From: Segetibacter sp038211085
Lineage (GTDB): Bacteria; Bacteroidota; Bacteroidia; Chitinophagales; Chitinophagaceae
Assembly (NCBI GenBank): GCA_038211085.1
Contig: JBBQVY010000001.1
Location: 1 to 64,000 of the forward strand
Length of the DNA: 64,000 bases
Reading direction: 5' to 3'
The notes under the pieces were generated by a model. That model was not told the DNA's origin, made no database searches, and saw nothing but the letters and a program-made list of their open reading frames with translations. Of the stretch, positions 1-9,168 are shown in pieces. Both the position numbers and the translations under genes were made by a program. Each line of letters starts with the position of its first letter. Within the stretch, counting starts at the first letter, position 1.

Positions 1-418
1 CACTTGCATCGGAGGTAAGCACCAAACCAAAAGCATTATCGATAGTAATGTGTGAGAACGATGGACCGGTTATAGTGCTGTCAACAAAGTTGGATTGTAA
101 AATTTGCTGGCCCAGGTTACCGTAAATGGGGTTGGGTTGAAAAAAGGTAATCACACCGCCTTTACCGGAATTTCTAACAGTGCTTCCATCAGCCAAAATT
201 CCCTTTTCGTCGTTGATCCATATCTTACCTAAAAAGAAAAGCTGGCCCTTTTCTTTAATGCTTATGTTGCCATTGTTTTTCAGGTAGCCAAAAATTCCCG
301 CAGGAATAGTGTTACCAAAATAGATAGTAGATCCTTCAGGTATATACATCATCTCCTGCCCAAACAATTGCCCGGCAACAAGTAAACCAGTTAAATATAT
401 GAGTAGTAGTTTCTTCAC
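1..418 (-). CDS. Secreted surface protein, N-terminal part (cut by window edge)
   Basis: This reading frame is open from a GTG at 418 to the left edge, giving about 139 residues. A stop lies nine codons upstream and no ATG lies between, so GTG is the best start. The N-terminus is a clear signal peptide (KKLLLIYLTGLLVAGQLFGQ). The mature part is rich in Gly, Asn, Ile and Phe with short beta-like stretches (STIYFGNTIPAGIFGYL, GQLFFLGKIWIND), as in beta-helix or adhesin-like surface proteins. It follows the two other secreted proteins on the same strand, about 120 bp after the repeat protein, so it may share their transcript. The C-terminus, where a type IX sorting domain would sit, is outside the window. 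Function is not recognised. Confidence 0.65.
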   Translation of the reverse strand, partial: MKKLLLIYLTGLLVAGQLFGQEMMYIPEGSTIYFGNTIPAGIFGYLKNNGNISIKEKGQLFFLGKIWINDEKGILADGSTVRNSGKGGVITFFQPNPIYGNLGQQILQSNFVDSTITGPSFSHITIDNAFGLVLTSDAS

Positions 419-539
419 TAATTGCAGTCGTTTGCCTTTTTAAAACAGTAGCGAATTTTTTTTATAATCTTTATAGTAAGCTGCTTTAAAAACCTACTTT
501 CAAAATAAGTAATACACGAACTGGCGCTTGAACTCTTTC

Positions 540-2540
540 TTAAAACTCCATAACGGTCACATAAAAATCGGCTTCATTTCCATTACCGGGATTTAGTTTT
601 TGGTCGTCCGGGCCATCTACTGACATAGCAACTTGTATTGTTGTTGCATTCAACACCCTGGCCCAATGTATTTTGGTACGTGTCAAAATTTGCTTTGCCG
701 GCGAAACGGTTACTGTGGAAGTTAAAGACAAGTTTGCCCCTGCTATTACAAAAGTGAATATTTGTGGTGTACCGACTCTAAGCCAAACAGGTGCTTCTGT
801 TATCTCTATGTGGTAAGCCTTTATTTTGATAGGTATACTGGAAGAAACGTTTACTGAATTGAGCGTTACTTTACCAGTGGCATTAACTGACAGGTATTTA
901 TCGGTATTTAAATCGGGAGCTGTTGCAGAGGTAAGGCCCAATGTAAGATTACTTGTAAAACCAGTTGCCCCTGATACCGTTGCACCATTGGCAAATGTTT
1001 TTAATCCCCCCAAAGTTTGTGCGGTAGTTGTAATTGCTCCCCTGTTTGTGGCAGAGGCATCAGGCAAGTTCCATGTAGCCGTATTTCCCGATGATGATAA
1101 ATTAAAATCACTTCCTGCAGTTCCCGTATTATACGTTAAGGCAGGACCAGTCATGGTGTTTCCCCCTGCTGTTACACTAACTAACGCATTCAGTGTATTT
1201 AAGGTGACCTTTCCGGCAGCATCAACCGATAAATATTTATTGGTTTGCGCAGCGGCAGTTGTACCTGATGTTACACCAAGTGTCAGGTCACTGGTACTGG
1301 CGGTTGGACCAGATACGGTAAGTCCATTATTGGCAGTTGTTCCTCCGTTCAAAATTGATCCGTTGTTTACAATCACTCCATTTGCCAGCGTTTTCAATCC
1401 CCCAAAAGTTTGTGCGTTATAAGTAACAGCACCTCTTGCCGTTGCAGACGCATCGGGCAAATTCCATGTAGCAGTATTGCCAGAACCTGTAATGGAAAAA
1501 TCAGTACCTGTAGTTGAGGCAAGATAAGTGAGTGCAGGCCCTGTCATAGTTACGCCACCGGCCGTTACACTTGTCAATGTATTTAGGGCATTCAGGGTAA
1601 CCTTACCTGTTGCATCAACTGATAAGTATTTGGTGGTTTGTGCGGCAGCGGCTGTTGCAGAAGTAAGGCCTATAGTAAGATTACTGGCTGAGCTGGTAGC
1701 ACCCAAAACACTTACACCCGTATTGAATGTTTTGATACCCAGGAAAGCTTGCGATGCGGTGTTTACCAAACCTCTTGCAGTTGCAGAGGCATCCGGAAAA
1801 TTCCATGTAGCCGTGCTGCCCGAAGTTGTTATAGAAAAATCGGTACCAGTAATTGAGGTATTGTAAATAAGATCAGGACCGGACATTAAGGTTCCACCAG
1901 CAGTCACAGAATTGATTACGTTCAAAGCATTCAATGTAACTTTTCCTGTTGCATCAACTGACAAATACTTGGTTGTTTGTGCGGCCGCTGTAGTAGCCGA
2001 TGTAAGACCCAAAGTAAGGTTACTAGCTGAGCCGGTAGCACCTAAAACACTCACACCCGTGTTAAATGTTTTAATTCCTAAAAATGCCTGGGAAGAAGTA
2101 TTAATAACACCCCTTGCAGTTGCAGAAGCATCAGGCAAATTCCATGTAGCCGTGTTGCCAGAAGATGAAACATTAAAATCAGTCCCGGTAGTACTTGTAT
2201 TAAATGTTAGTGCAGGTCCTAAGATGGGTGCTCCGCCAGCCGTTATACTTGCAATGGCTGTTTCTAAAAATACAACCCAGGCATTGTTTGATCTCAGGAG
2301 TAATTTGCCGGAAGGCGCATAATAAATAATCAATCCATTTGGAGGATTTAAAGCTCTTATCCCTGTAATAGAAGTATCTGAAACTCTTGGCAACCATAAG
2401 CCTTGCCGGCCATTACTTCCTTTTAAATCAAGAGCCACTGATTTATCCTGTATGGTGGGTTGGTCTCCTATCTTCAACTGAGCACTAGCATGAAACATGA
2501 GGAATGTCACCACAATTAATAAAAACAGCTTAACATTCAT
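540..2540 (-). CDS. Secreted repeat protein, tail-fibre-like tandem repeats
   Basis: The frame is open from 2594, but I prefer the ATG at 2540 because it directly begins a signal peptide (MNVKLFLLIVVTFLMFHASA); 666 residues result. After the signal comes a short N-terminal domain (LKIGDQPTIQDKSVALDL, GLWLPRVSDT, NPPNGLIIYY) shared with the next gene upstream. Four tandem repeats follow, each with SVTAGG, TATWNLPDASATARG, KTFNTGV and KYLSVDATGKVTLN motifs; the third carries an 18-residue insertion. The DASATARG segment resembles trimeric phage-fibre repeats. A non-repetitive C-terminal domain of about 100 residues ends the protein. No type IX sorting domain is obvious. Likely exported and surface-exposed (inference); exact role unknown. 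Confidence 0.8.
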   Translation of the reverse strand: MNVKLFLLIVVTFLMFHASAQLKIGDQPTIQDKSVALDLKGSNGRQGLWLPRVSDTSITGIRALNPPNGLIIYYAPSGKLLLRSNNAWVVFLETAIASITAGGAPILGPALTFNTSTTGTDFNVSSSGNTATWNLPDASATARGVINTSSQAFLGIKTFNTGVSVLGATGSASNLTLGLTSATTAAAQTTKYLSVDATGKVTLNALNVINSVTAGGTLMSGPDLIYNTSITGTDFSITTSGSTATWNFPDASATARGLVNTASQAFLGIKTFNTGVSVLGATSSASNLTIGLTSATAAAAQTTKYLSVDATGKVTLNALNTLTSVTAGGVTMTGPALTYLASTTGTDFSITGSGNTATWNLPDASATARGAVTYNAQTFGGLKTLANGVIVNNGSILNGGTTANNGLTVSGPTASTSDLTLGVTSGTTAAAQTNKYLSVDAAGKVTLNTLNALVSVTAGGNTMTGPALTYNTGTAGSDFNLSSSGNTATWNLPDASATNRGAITTTAQTLGGLKTFANGATVSGATGFTSNLTLGLTSATAPDLNTDKYLSVNATGKVTLNSVNVSSSIPIKIKAYHIEITEAPVWLRVGTPQIFTFVIAGANLSLTSTVTVSPAKQILTRTKIHWARVLNATTIQVAMSVDGPDDQKLNPGNGNEADFYVTVMEF
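840..2249 (-). repeat. Four tandem coding repeats (339, 339, 393, 339 bp)
   Basis: Counting residues between successive SVTAGG motifs gives units at 2249-1911, 1910-1572, 1571-1179 and 1178-840. The first two are nearly identical at the protein level; the third contains an 18-residue insertion (around NGGTTANNGLTVSG). The repeats are in frame, which suggests copy-number change by recombination would keep the protein intact. Confidence 0.85.
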
Positions 2541-2593
2541 TGTTCTACTTTTAAAAGTGCTCAACTGGTGGTAATCCAATTTAGGTATGAACA

Positions 2594-2619
2594 ACTTTAA
2601 GCCTTCGAAGGCCTAAAGT
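2594..2619 (-). terminator. Inverted repeat downstream of the 2644-3789 gene
   Basis: ACTTTA-GCCTTCGAAGGC-TAAAGT forms a nearly perfect 26-bp hairpin with one mismatch, 25 bp after the stop of the upstream gene. There is no strong T run, so termination may be partial and the 540-2540 gene may still be read from the same promoter. The hairpin overlaps the longer alternative start of that gene, which argues for the ATG at 2540. Confidence 0.4.
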
Positions 2620-2643
2620 CATTCATAATTTTTAGTTGATGGC

Positions 2644-3789
2644 TTATTTAATGATGTACCATTTGTTACCATCTGTCTGAACTTTTACAACAGTCCAATC
2701 ATTGTAAAGACTGAATGAAGTACCATCTTCTATAGCACCACTAACAATTACATCGTTGGCCAAATCACCGGCGATTTTTTTGATTACATAGGTTCTCCCG
2801 CTAATTGACGCAGAAGGAGCTGGTAGGGTTACTGTTACTGCACCGCCGGCTGCATTTACCAATACAGTATAGTCGCTGGCAGTTAAGCTTGTGCTGGCAG
2901 TAATTGTTTTAATGCTAAGCGACAAACTTCCCTGAACCTGTAAAGTAGAGTTGGCACTACCTGTTGCACCAACCATTAATGTTTGTGCTGCAGTTAATGA
3001 GTCCTGGAAAGTTTTATGTCCACCGAATGTTTGCGCCGTAATTGAAACACCACCCGCTGTAGTTGCAGAAGCAGCATGCAGTACCAGTGTATCCACACCA
3101 TTAACACCAGCACCAACCTGGCGTGTTATACCAGCTGCATTGGTTGTTTCACTAAAGGGTCCTACAATCCAGCTTTTAAACGCATCATTGGAGATGGTTC
3201 TTCTTCTAACTGATCCGTCAGTGGTATCTATTACAAGCATTTCAGTAAGAGATGTAGTAGTATTTAGTTTGTTGAAGGTTACACTGTCAGCAACCACCAA
3301 TCTGCCGGAGGTTGTAGTATCAGCAACATTTAATGATTTACTGATATTCACGTTTCCAGAGTTACCATCAATATTCAATCTTTCAATATTGTTGGTAATC
3401 ATACGGATGGTTTGAGCATTCAACGATCCGAATTTTTCGGTACCATATAATACGTCACCTGATTTTGACCATTTGTCAAGAGCGATAGAGTCGGCTACAA
3501 AACGCTGCCAGATGCCTGATTTACGAATATATAATCCTCTGCCTGCTGCTGAAGGAGAAGCCAGGTAAATCAACATACCATCCGGAGGTGTCAATGCATT
3601 GATTGCAGTGGTATCACTTAAGCGGGGAAGCAGGAAACCCTGCTTGTCACTCTCCAGTTCCAGGATGGATGACTTATTAATTACTGTTGGGTTGGTTCCG
3701 ATTTTTAACTGGGCAAACGATGATGTTGCAGAAATTAAAAACACAACGGCCAAGACGGTTTTTAAAATGGATTTGTAAAGGTTTTTCAT
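2644..3789 (-). CDS. Secreted fibre-like protein, paralogue of the repeat protein
   Basis: This 381-residue protein begins with a signal peptide (KSILKTVLAVVFLISATSSFA). The mature N-terminus (QLKIGTNPTVINKSSILELE, GFLLPRLSDTTAI, TPPDGMLIYL) matches the N-terminal domain of the neighbouring 666-residue protein, so the two share an export or anchoring module. A middle region has one fibre-like segment (TAGGVSITAQTFGGHKTF). The C-terminal domain (AGGAVTVTLPAPSASISGRT, VIKKIAG, GNKWYIIK) looks like the glycine- and valine-rich endings of fibre or beta-solenoid proteins. It is first in a same-strand set with the repeat protein and the cut secreted protein. Probably surface-exposed; ligand and function unknown. 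Confidence 0.75.
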   Translation of the reverse strand: MKNLYKSILKTVLAVVFLISATSSFAQLKIGTNPTVINKSSILELESDKQGFLLPRLSDTTAINALTPPDGMLIYLASPSAAGRGLYIRKSGIWQRFVADSIALDKWSKSGDVLYGTEKFGSLNAQTIRMITNNIERLNIDGNSGNVNISKSLNVADTTTSGRLVVADSVTFNKLNTTTSLTEMLVIDTTDGSVRRRTISNDAFKSWIVGPFSETTNAAGITRQVGAGVNGVDTLVLHAASATTAGGVSITAQTFGGHKTFQDSLTAAQTLMVGATGSANSTLQVQGSLSLSIKTITASTSLTASDYTVLVNAAGGAVTVTLPAPSASISGRTYVIKKIAGDLANDVIVSGAIEDGTSFSLYNDWTVVKVQTDGNKWYIIK

Positions 3790-4068
3790 GTTTGATTATT
3801 TGTTTTGAAATTGGATTTTTAAAGAAGCTAATGCTACCATTTATGCTAATGCATTATTAATTCTGGTGTAAGTTGTTAAAACTTTTGTAACAAAAAGGTT
3901 TACAATCCTTAGGGTTATTAATTAATCCTGAGGAAACAACCTGGTTATTCCATGTCCAATAAGTAGAAATATCCATCTATGGTAAACCAGTCTTTCGTGC
4001 CTCACACCTTTTAAAAAAACTATCAAATTCAGTACAATAAAAGAATTTATTTTTCGTACACATAGTAT

Positions 4069-5091
4069 ATGAAAAACAAATTATTGATCATTGGGTTTGT
4101 CTTTTTATTATGCATCAAACTATATGCGCAACAGCGTCCACACTATACTCAATATGTTCTAAACAGCTTCATACTTAATCCTGCTATAGCCGGTATAGAA
4201 AATTATACTGATGTAAAAATGAGCCACCGCCATCAATGGGTAGGCTTGCTAGATGCACCCGTAACTACATACTTAACCATACAGGCACCCACTAAGAAAA
4301 CTGCATATGAGCGTGAAAGTGTAACCGGCTTTAAAGCGTCCGGCGAAAACCCGCGTGGTAAAGCTTATTGGCAGGAGTATACAAAGGCCGAAGCCCACCA
4401 GGGTGTTGGATTTACCATGATCAACGACCAGACAGGACCCTTAAAAAGATTTTCTGTAGCAGCTACATACGCCTATCATGTAGGCATAAGCGACCAAACA
4501 AATGTAAGTGCAGGCATCTCAGCGGGCATACAAAATATGACACTCAACGTTTCAAAACTGGTATGGGATGTACCCATGGACCCATCTGTAGCCGGCAGTG
4601 GATATTTAAACAGGATCAGTCCTGATTTGAGTGCCGGCGTGTATGTTTATTCAGCCAATTATTTTGCTGGCTTAAGTGGACAGCAAATACTTCCATCAAG
4701 GCTTAAATGGTCAGAAGATACTCTTAGGTTATCCGGAGGAAGATTGATACCACATTTGTTTTTTACTGCAGGTTATAAATTGTATTTGGGTGATGATTTT
4801 ACACTGTTACCAAGCATCATGACAAAGTATGTAAACCCGGCTCCTATTGGTATAGAAGCCAATGCAAAACTTCAATACAGAGACCTGATGTGGGCAGGTA
4901 CCAGCTACAGGTTTAAAGACGGCTTTGCTGCAATGATTGGGATGAATATTAGCAACTCCTTCAACGTAGGTTACTCATATGATGTTACTACAACACGCCT
5001 TAATACGGTAAGCCGTGGTACCCACGAATTATTGGTAGGCTTTACCCTGGGCAATAGCTACGGCGACTGGTGCCCAAGAAACTTATGGTAA
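4069..5091 (+). CDS. PorP/SprF family type IX secretion membrane protein
   Basis: The 340-residue protein has a signal peptide (KNKLLIIGFVFLLCIKLYAQ) followed by the family signature: QQRPHYTQYVLNSFILNPA, then AGIENYTDVKMSHRHQWVGL. The rest alternates short strands as in an outer-membrane beta-barrel, ending in a barrel-like segment (HELLVGFTLGNSYGDW). Family members (SprF in Flavobacterium) sit in the outer membrane and help export or anchor specific large adhesins through the type IX secretion system. It is divergent from the three secreted surface proteins to the left, which makes these its plausible clients (inference). The family call is strong; the client assignment is not proven. Confidence 0.9.
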   Translation: MKNKLLIIGFVFLLCIKLYAQQRPHYTQYVLNSFILNPAIAGIENYTDVKMSHRHQWVGLLDAPVTTYLTIQAPTKKTAYERESVTGFKASGENPRGKAYWQEYTKAEAHQGVGFTMINDQTGPLKRFSVAATYAYHVGISDQTNVSAGISAGIQNMTLNVSKLVWDVPMDPSVAGSGYLNRISPDLSAGVYVYSANYFAGLSGQQILPSRLKWSEDTLRLSGGRLIPHLFFTAGYKLYLGDDFTLLPSIMTKYVNPAPIGIEANAKLQYRDLMWAGTSYRFKDGFAAMIGMNISNSFNVGYSYDVTTTRLNTVSRGTHELLVGFTLGNSYGDWCPRNLW

Positions 5092-5302
5092 TTTTTATAG
5101 CCGTTCGTTTTTTTAGTTGTTAACGCCGACAACAAAAATTGCTAAACAATACATCTTGATGCCACAAAGTTTTGCTATACTTAGCAAAGGATAAAGGAAA
5201 TGATTTTTATATATCGAGCCTCCTCATTGCGAGTTATTAATTTGGGGTTCCCAAAAAAGTTCTTTGAAGATGACACAGCATAAATCCTCAAATTTCAAAG
5301 TT

Positions 5303-5426
5303 TTTTTCACGCAAAGCCGCAAAGAGCTTCACGCAAAGAAGTAATAAGTGTCTTTATTTGCATGATTTCAAAGATTTTTCTTTGCGTCCTTTGCGTGGGT
5401 TTTACTTTGCGTCTTTGCGTGAAAAA
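5303..5426. repeat. Inverted-repeat element with CACGCAAAG ends
   Basis: The left end TTTTTCACGCAAAGcCGCAAAG (5303-5324) and the reverse complement of the right end (5405-5426) match over 22 bp with one mismatch. Two partial internal copies of the CACGCAAAG motif lie between them. There is no open frame for a transposase. It resembles short non-autonomous or REP-type intergenic elements. Confidence 0.7.
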
Positions 5427-5561
5427 CATAGATGTGTTATTAGCAGCGGTTAAACCACGTGACTTCCAATACAAGTGATTTTTGAAGACATCGCCAGAGT
5501 GTTGGAAAAAACTAAATCGGCTTTTTACCACCCCTGATTTTATGCTGCGCATATAATCTGT

Positions 5562-5583
5562 CCCCTCCTTAAAAAAGGAGGGG
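5562..5583. repeat. CCCCTCCTT palindrome
   Basis: A perfect 22-bp palindrome. Its G/C-rich arm resembles the ends of the element inserted in ispG (18120-18202), so it may be a fragment of the same repeat family. Confidence 0.45.
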
Positions 5584-5689
5584 AAACCTTTATCACAAAG
5601 CCTTTCATTGCACAAGCCCATCAATCAAATTGTTTAAAAATGTGTCATTGGCAGGAACGAAGCAATCTCAAACCTCACACCTCCTATCT

Positions 5690-5752
5690 CAGTACTCACC
5701 ACTGACTACTACTCACTACTCACCACTAACTACTAACTACTGACTACCGACT
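5690..5752. repeat. Degenerate ACTCACTACT / ACTGACTACT tract
   Basis: Short units such as ACTCACTACT, ACCACTAACTACT and GACTACCGACT repeat with a period of about 6-8 bp just upstream of the peptide transporter gene. Similar degenerate tracts recur at 16745-17005 and 40260-40390. Confidence 0.55.
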
Positions 5753-5814
5753 CTTCTTCTACCTCCTTTGCTTTAACTTCATTAACCCAAGCAGATAACT
5801 TTTAAAAACATCAA

Positions 5815-7314
5815 ATGGATCTTACGGAGCGCACCCAGCCTATAGCAACAACAACCAATAAACATCCCCGGCAATTATACCTGCTGTTTTTTACCGAAAT
5901 GTGGGAGCGGTTTTCGTTCTATGGAATGAAGGCTTTGTTATTGGCCTACATGGTTACACAATTAAAATTTGATGAACCAAAAGGTTATGCAATACTGGGT
6001 TCGTATGCTGCATTGGTATACACGATGCCCATGTTTGGCGGCATGATCGCAGACCGCTTTCTTGGCTATAGAAAAGCAATTTTATTTGGAGGAATTTTGA
6101 TGACCATTGGCCACTTTGTTTTGGCCATACCGCAGGGCTGGAGTTTTTTTTTTGGTATGGCGTTTATCATTTGCGGTAATGGCTTTTTTAAACCAAACAT
6201 CAGCAGCCTGGTAGGTACGTTGTACAGCAATAATGATCCACGTAAAGACAGCGCCTTTTCTATCTTTTACATGGGTATAAACATTGGTGCAGCGTTGGGT
6301 GGTTTATTGTGTGGTTATGTAGGTCAAAAAATAAACTGGCATTATGGCTTTGGCCTGGCGGGCATATTTATGATACTGGGATTAGTAGTATTTGCCATTG
6401 GTAAAAGTTCTTTGGGCGATAGAGGCTTGCCGCCTAATGTTGCCTCTCTCAGGCAAGCACGTTTTGGCATATTTACAACAGAACATGTTATTTACCTTGG
6501 GTCGCTTGCTTTAGTACCAGTTGTAGTGGCTTTGTTTCATCAATACCAACTAATGGATTACATTATGTTTGGATTGGGAATCGCTTCGCTGGTTTATATT
6601 TTATACATCGCGTTTCAGCTTGATAAGGTGGCCAAATTTAAATTACTGGCAGCCCTCATCATGATTGTATTTTCAACGCTTTTCTGGGCCTTTTACGAGC
6701 AAAATTCAGGCTCTTTAAACCTGTTTGCTATGCGCAATGTAAATATGCAGGTGGGCAATATGGAACTACCTGCATTAGCTGTAAACAACTTTCTGCCCCC
6801 TGGTTGGGTAATTATTTTAAGTATTGGCTTTGCATGGCTTTGGCCATGGCTTAATAAAAAAGGTATTGAACCTTCCACACCATTAAAATTTGCTTTCTCC
6901 TTTATTTTAATGGGCATTGGCTTTTATGTATTTTACCTGGGTTGCGCTACAAGTACCCAAACAGGTTTAATACCACTGGTTACTTTTATAGGTGGTTATT
7001 TTTTTATTATTAGTGGCGAGATGTGCCTCTCCCCCATTGGCCTGTCTATGGTAACCAAACTTGCACCCGTAAAAATTGTTTCAATGATGATGGGCATTTG
7101 GTTTTTTGCCAGTGCCATTGGAGAATTTTTAGCAGCAAAAATTGGGGCACTCATGAGCGTACCCGAAGCAATAGCAAATGCAAACAACCCGGCAACGTCA
7201 CTTCCTTTTTATGCAACTATTTTAAGCAGAATAGGGATGGGCTCCATTGCAATAGGCTTGATTTTGGTTTGCTTTGTACCGGTAATAAGAAAATGGATGG
7301 CTGATATAAGATGA
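5815..7314 (+). CDS. POT/PTR family proton-coupled peptide transporter
   Basis: A 499-residue inner-membrane protein with about 12-14 hydrophobic segments. The POT signature ExWERFsFYG lies at residues 28-37, followed by GGMIADRFLGYRKAILFGG and the FYMGINIGAALGGLLCGYVG motif near residue 155. FFKPNISSLVGTLY is the usual segment between. The length is typical of bacterial Dtp proteins. It should import di- and tripeptides with protons. The start ATG at 5815 precedes the signature by the normal distance. It stands alone downstream of a repeat-rich spacer; the next gene, 115 bp on, is unrelated. Substrate range cannot be read from sequence. Confidence 0.92.
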   Translation: MDLTERTQPIATTTNKHPRQLYLLFFTEMWERFSFYGMKALLLAYMVTQLKFDEPKGYAILGSYAALVYTMPMFGGMIADRFLGYRKAILFGGILMTIGHFVLAIPQGWSFFFGMAFIICGNGFFKPNISSLVGTLYSNNDPRKDSAFSIFYMGINIGAALGGLLCGYVGQKINWHYGFGLAGIFMILGLVVFAIGKSSLGDRGLPPNVASLRQARFGIFTTEHVIYLGSLALVPVVVALFHQYQLMDYIMFGLGIASLVYILYIAFQLDKVAKFKLLAALIMIVFSTLFWAFYEQNSGSLNLFAMRNVNMQVGNMELPALAVNNFLPPGWVIILSIGFAWLWPWLNKKGIEPSTPLKFAFSFILMGIGFYVFYLGCATSTQTGLIPLVTFIGGYFFIISGEMCLSPIGLSMVTKLAPVKIVSMMMGIWFFASAIGEFLAAKIGALMSVPEAIANANNPATSLPFYATILSRIGMGSIAIGLILVCFVPVIRKWMADIR

Positions 7315-7428
7315 AGGCAAAGCCTGGCTCGATAGAAAAGGAATTTAGTTTTATAACAGGTTCCAAATCGTTGCAAAGTTGCGGCAGCCTGTATTCTTTC
7401 AAAAAAGCAAAAATGCCACCAACCTTAT

Positions 7429-7884
7429 ATGAAAAAGAATTTATTTGATGCTGCTGTAAAGGATGAACTGATTAAAAGATCACTACAACTTAAACCAGAT
7501 AGCCAGCCGGCATGGGGTAGCATGACGCCTGTTGAAATGCTACGCCATTGCAGCGAAGCCGTTTATTCAACATTAATTGCAAGGCCTTCTGTTAGCCCTT
7601 CTACCATAAAGCAGAAGGTCATAAAATTTGTAATGATTAACATTATTCCAAAGCTTCCACAAGGTGCTAAAGCCCCTAAGCACATCAACATGGCATTACA
7701 ACCGTTTACACTTGAAACGTTTGAAAAAGAATTGGAAAATTTTGCAAAAGCTATAGATACCCTTCAACACCATAGTACACCCATCACCAATAAACATCCT
7801 TATTTCGGCACCATGAGCAACAAAGAATGGGGCATTGTTTCGTGGATGCATATGGACCATCACTTACGCCAATTTGGAGTTTAA
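7429..7884 (+). CDS. DUF1569 (DinB-like fold) protein
   Basis: The 151-residue protein has the DUF1569 layout: an N-terminal helix region (DAAVKDELIKRSLQLKPDSQ), the segment WGSMTPVEMLRHCSEAVYST with a first histidine, and the C-terminal motif WMHMDHHLRQFGV with clustered histidines. These His residues fit the metal site of the DinB-like four-helix fold. No signal peptide is seen, so it is cytoplasmic. Function of the family is not established. The stop is nine bases from the stop of the convergent DUF1501 gene. Confidence 0.8.
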   Translation: MKKNLFDAAVKDELIKRSLQLKPDSQPAWGSMTPVEMLRHCSEAVYSTLIARPSVSPSTIKQKVIKFVMINIIPKLPQGAKAPKHINMALQPFTLETFEKELENFAKAIDTLQHHSTPITNKHPYFGTMSNKEWGIVSWMHMDHHLRQFGV

Positions 7885-7892
7885 TGGAGTAC

Positions 7893-9095
7893 TTAGATAA
7901 AGGAAAGATGCCTGTATGTTTCTCCAAGAATAGCTTTGTCATCAACCCCTAACCATTTGTTTAAAATAGTGGCATAGACTTGTTTAAAGTCTACCTCGTA
8001 ATTAAGGTCTCCTTCAGTTAATGTAGTTAAATCAGGCATGGCATTGAGCAAGCCTTGTTGCTTTAATCCACCACTTACTAAAAACATATTATTAGCGGTG
8101 CCATGGTCGGTACCACCGCTGGCATTTTGAGCTACCCTTCGTCCAAATTCGCTAAAGCTAAAGAGCAGTACATCTTCAAACCGATTGCTTTTTTTCAGAT
8201 CGTTTACAAATGCACTTACAGCTTCGTTCATTTCAGTAAACAAACGTTGCTGTTGATTTCCCTGGTTAACATGGGTATCAAAACTACCCAGGCTTAGGTA
8301 ATACACTTTGGTGTTGATCTCTGAGAAAATGAGCGAAGCAATTGTTTGCAAACTATTACCCAGCTCGCTTTTAGGGTAAGCACTATTGGTAGGGTGTAAC
8401 CTGCTTTGCTTGTAGATGTAATCGGCACTGCTGAGTGTTTCAGCCATAGTTTTATATAGGTAGTCTGCTGGTTGCTCGTCATGATGATGATCTGAATAAT
8501 TTTTGCTGATGTCTTTATAAAATTGCGCATTGCTGGTACCAAATAACCTGCGTGGATCTTTAAAAGCAAGACCCTTATTATTGTTGCCCTTTAAAGCAAG
8601 ACTTAGAACATCATCCAACTCTAATGCCTGTGTTGGCTTGTCGCAACAATGGCATTGTGCATCAAGATACCTGCCCACCCAACCCGTGTCGAAATATTGA
8701 TTGCTTTTACTACCGCTTTGCCAAATATCCATACTCCTAAAATGGCTGCGGTCGGGGTTGGGGTAGCCCACACTATTTAAAATGCCAAGGCTTCCATCAT
8801 CAAATAAATTTTTAAACCCTGTTAGTGCCGGGTGAAGACCTGCTTCGTCTGTTAATCTTAAAGCTTTAGCCTTGTCAATACCCAGCCCCGGTCTTTCACG
8901 ATAATAGACATCGTTTCGATAAGGGATGACGGTATTTAGTCCATCGTTGCCACCGCTTAACTGCAAAACCACCACTACCTTATTGCCTGCAGGAACAGCA
9001 TTCGGCTGCTCGAAAGCTTTTAAAAACTTAGGCATCATAACCGATGCTGTTGCCAAAGAACCCACCTGTAAAAATTGCCTGCGCCTTATTAACAT
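7893..9095 (-). CDS. DUF1501 protein with Tat-type signal
   Basis: The 400-residue protein starts MLIRRRQFLQVGSLATASVM, a twin-arginine-like signal. The core has the DUF1501 features VVVLQLSGGNDGLNTVIPY, GYPNPDRSHFRSMDIWQSG, SLGSFDTHVNQGNQQQRLF and FSFSEFGRRVAQNASGGTDH, related to the alkaline phosphatase/sulfatase-like fold. It lies 73 bp downstream of the DUF1800 gene on the same strand, the usual pairing for this family. Family function is unknown; the signal indicates export in folded form, consistent with a cofactor- or metal-binding protein (inference). Confidence 0.9.
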   Translation of the reverse strand: MLIRRRQFLQVGSLATASVMMPKFLKAFEQPNAVPAGNKVVVVLQLSGGNDGLNTVIPYRNDVYYRERPGLGIDKAKALRLTDEAGLHPALTGFKNLFDDGSLGILNSVGYPNPDRSHFRSMDIWQSGSKSNQYFDTGWVGRYLDAQCHCCDKPTQALELDDVLSLALKGNNNKGLAFKDPRRLFGTSNAQFYKDISKNYSDHHHDEQPADYLYKTMAETLSSADYIYKQSRLHPTNSAYPKSELGNSLQTIASLIFSEINTKVYYLSLGSFDTHVNQGNQQQRLFTEMNEAVSAFVNDLKKSNRFEDVLLFSFSEFGRRVAQNASGGTDHGTANNMFLVSGGLKQQGLLNAMPDLTTLTEGDLNYEVDFKQVYATILNKWLGVDDKAILGETYRHLSFI

Positions 9096-9168
9096 TGCAA
9101 TGGTTTTATGTATTCAATTCAATAAATAAATTTTCGTATACCTGCTAATTATAACTCCATCTGTAACC

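Larger units (their letters stand above)
5092..5814. other. Gene-free spacer rich in repeats
   Basis: I see no convincing gene in these 723 bases. The spacer holds an inverted-repeat element (5303-5426), a short perfect palindrome CCCCTCCTTAAAAAAGGAGGGG split by its centre at 5562-5583, and a tract of degenerate ACTCACTACT-type repeats (about 5690-5752). A 105-codon reverse frame crosses the inverted repeats and is judged spurious. Confidence 0.6.

Noticed and set aside
840..2249. CRISPR-like or satellite array suspicion for the repeated region
   Set aside because: Units are 339-393 bp, in frame and encode a protein; there are no short direct repeats with unique spacers.
826..2322. Three plus-strand open frames (198, 112, 136 codons) across 826-1422, 1528-1866 and 1912-2322
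   Set aside because: They are antisense to the tandem repeats and repeat with the same period; no signal, motif or start support. The minus-strand protein explains the region.
2951..3415. 154-codon plus-strand frame
   Set aside because: Antisense to the secreted fibre-like protein, which has a signal peptide and shared domain.
5307..5624. 105-codon minus-strand frame
   Set aside because: Runs through inverted repeats and has no protein-like features.
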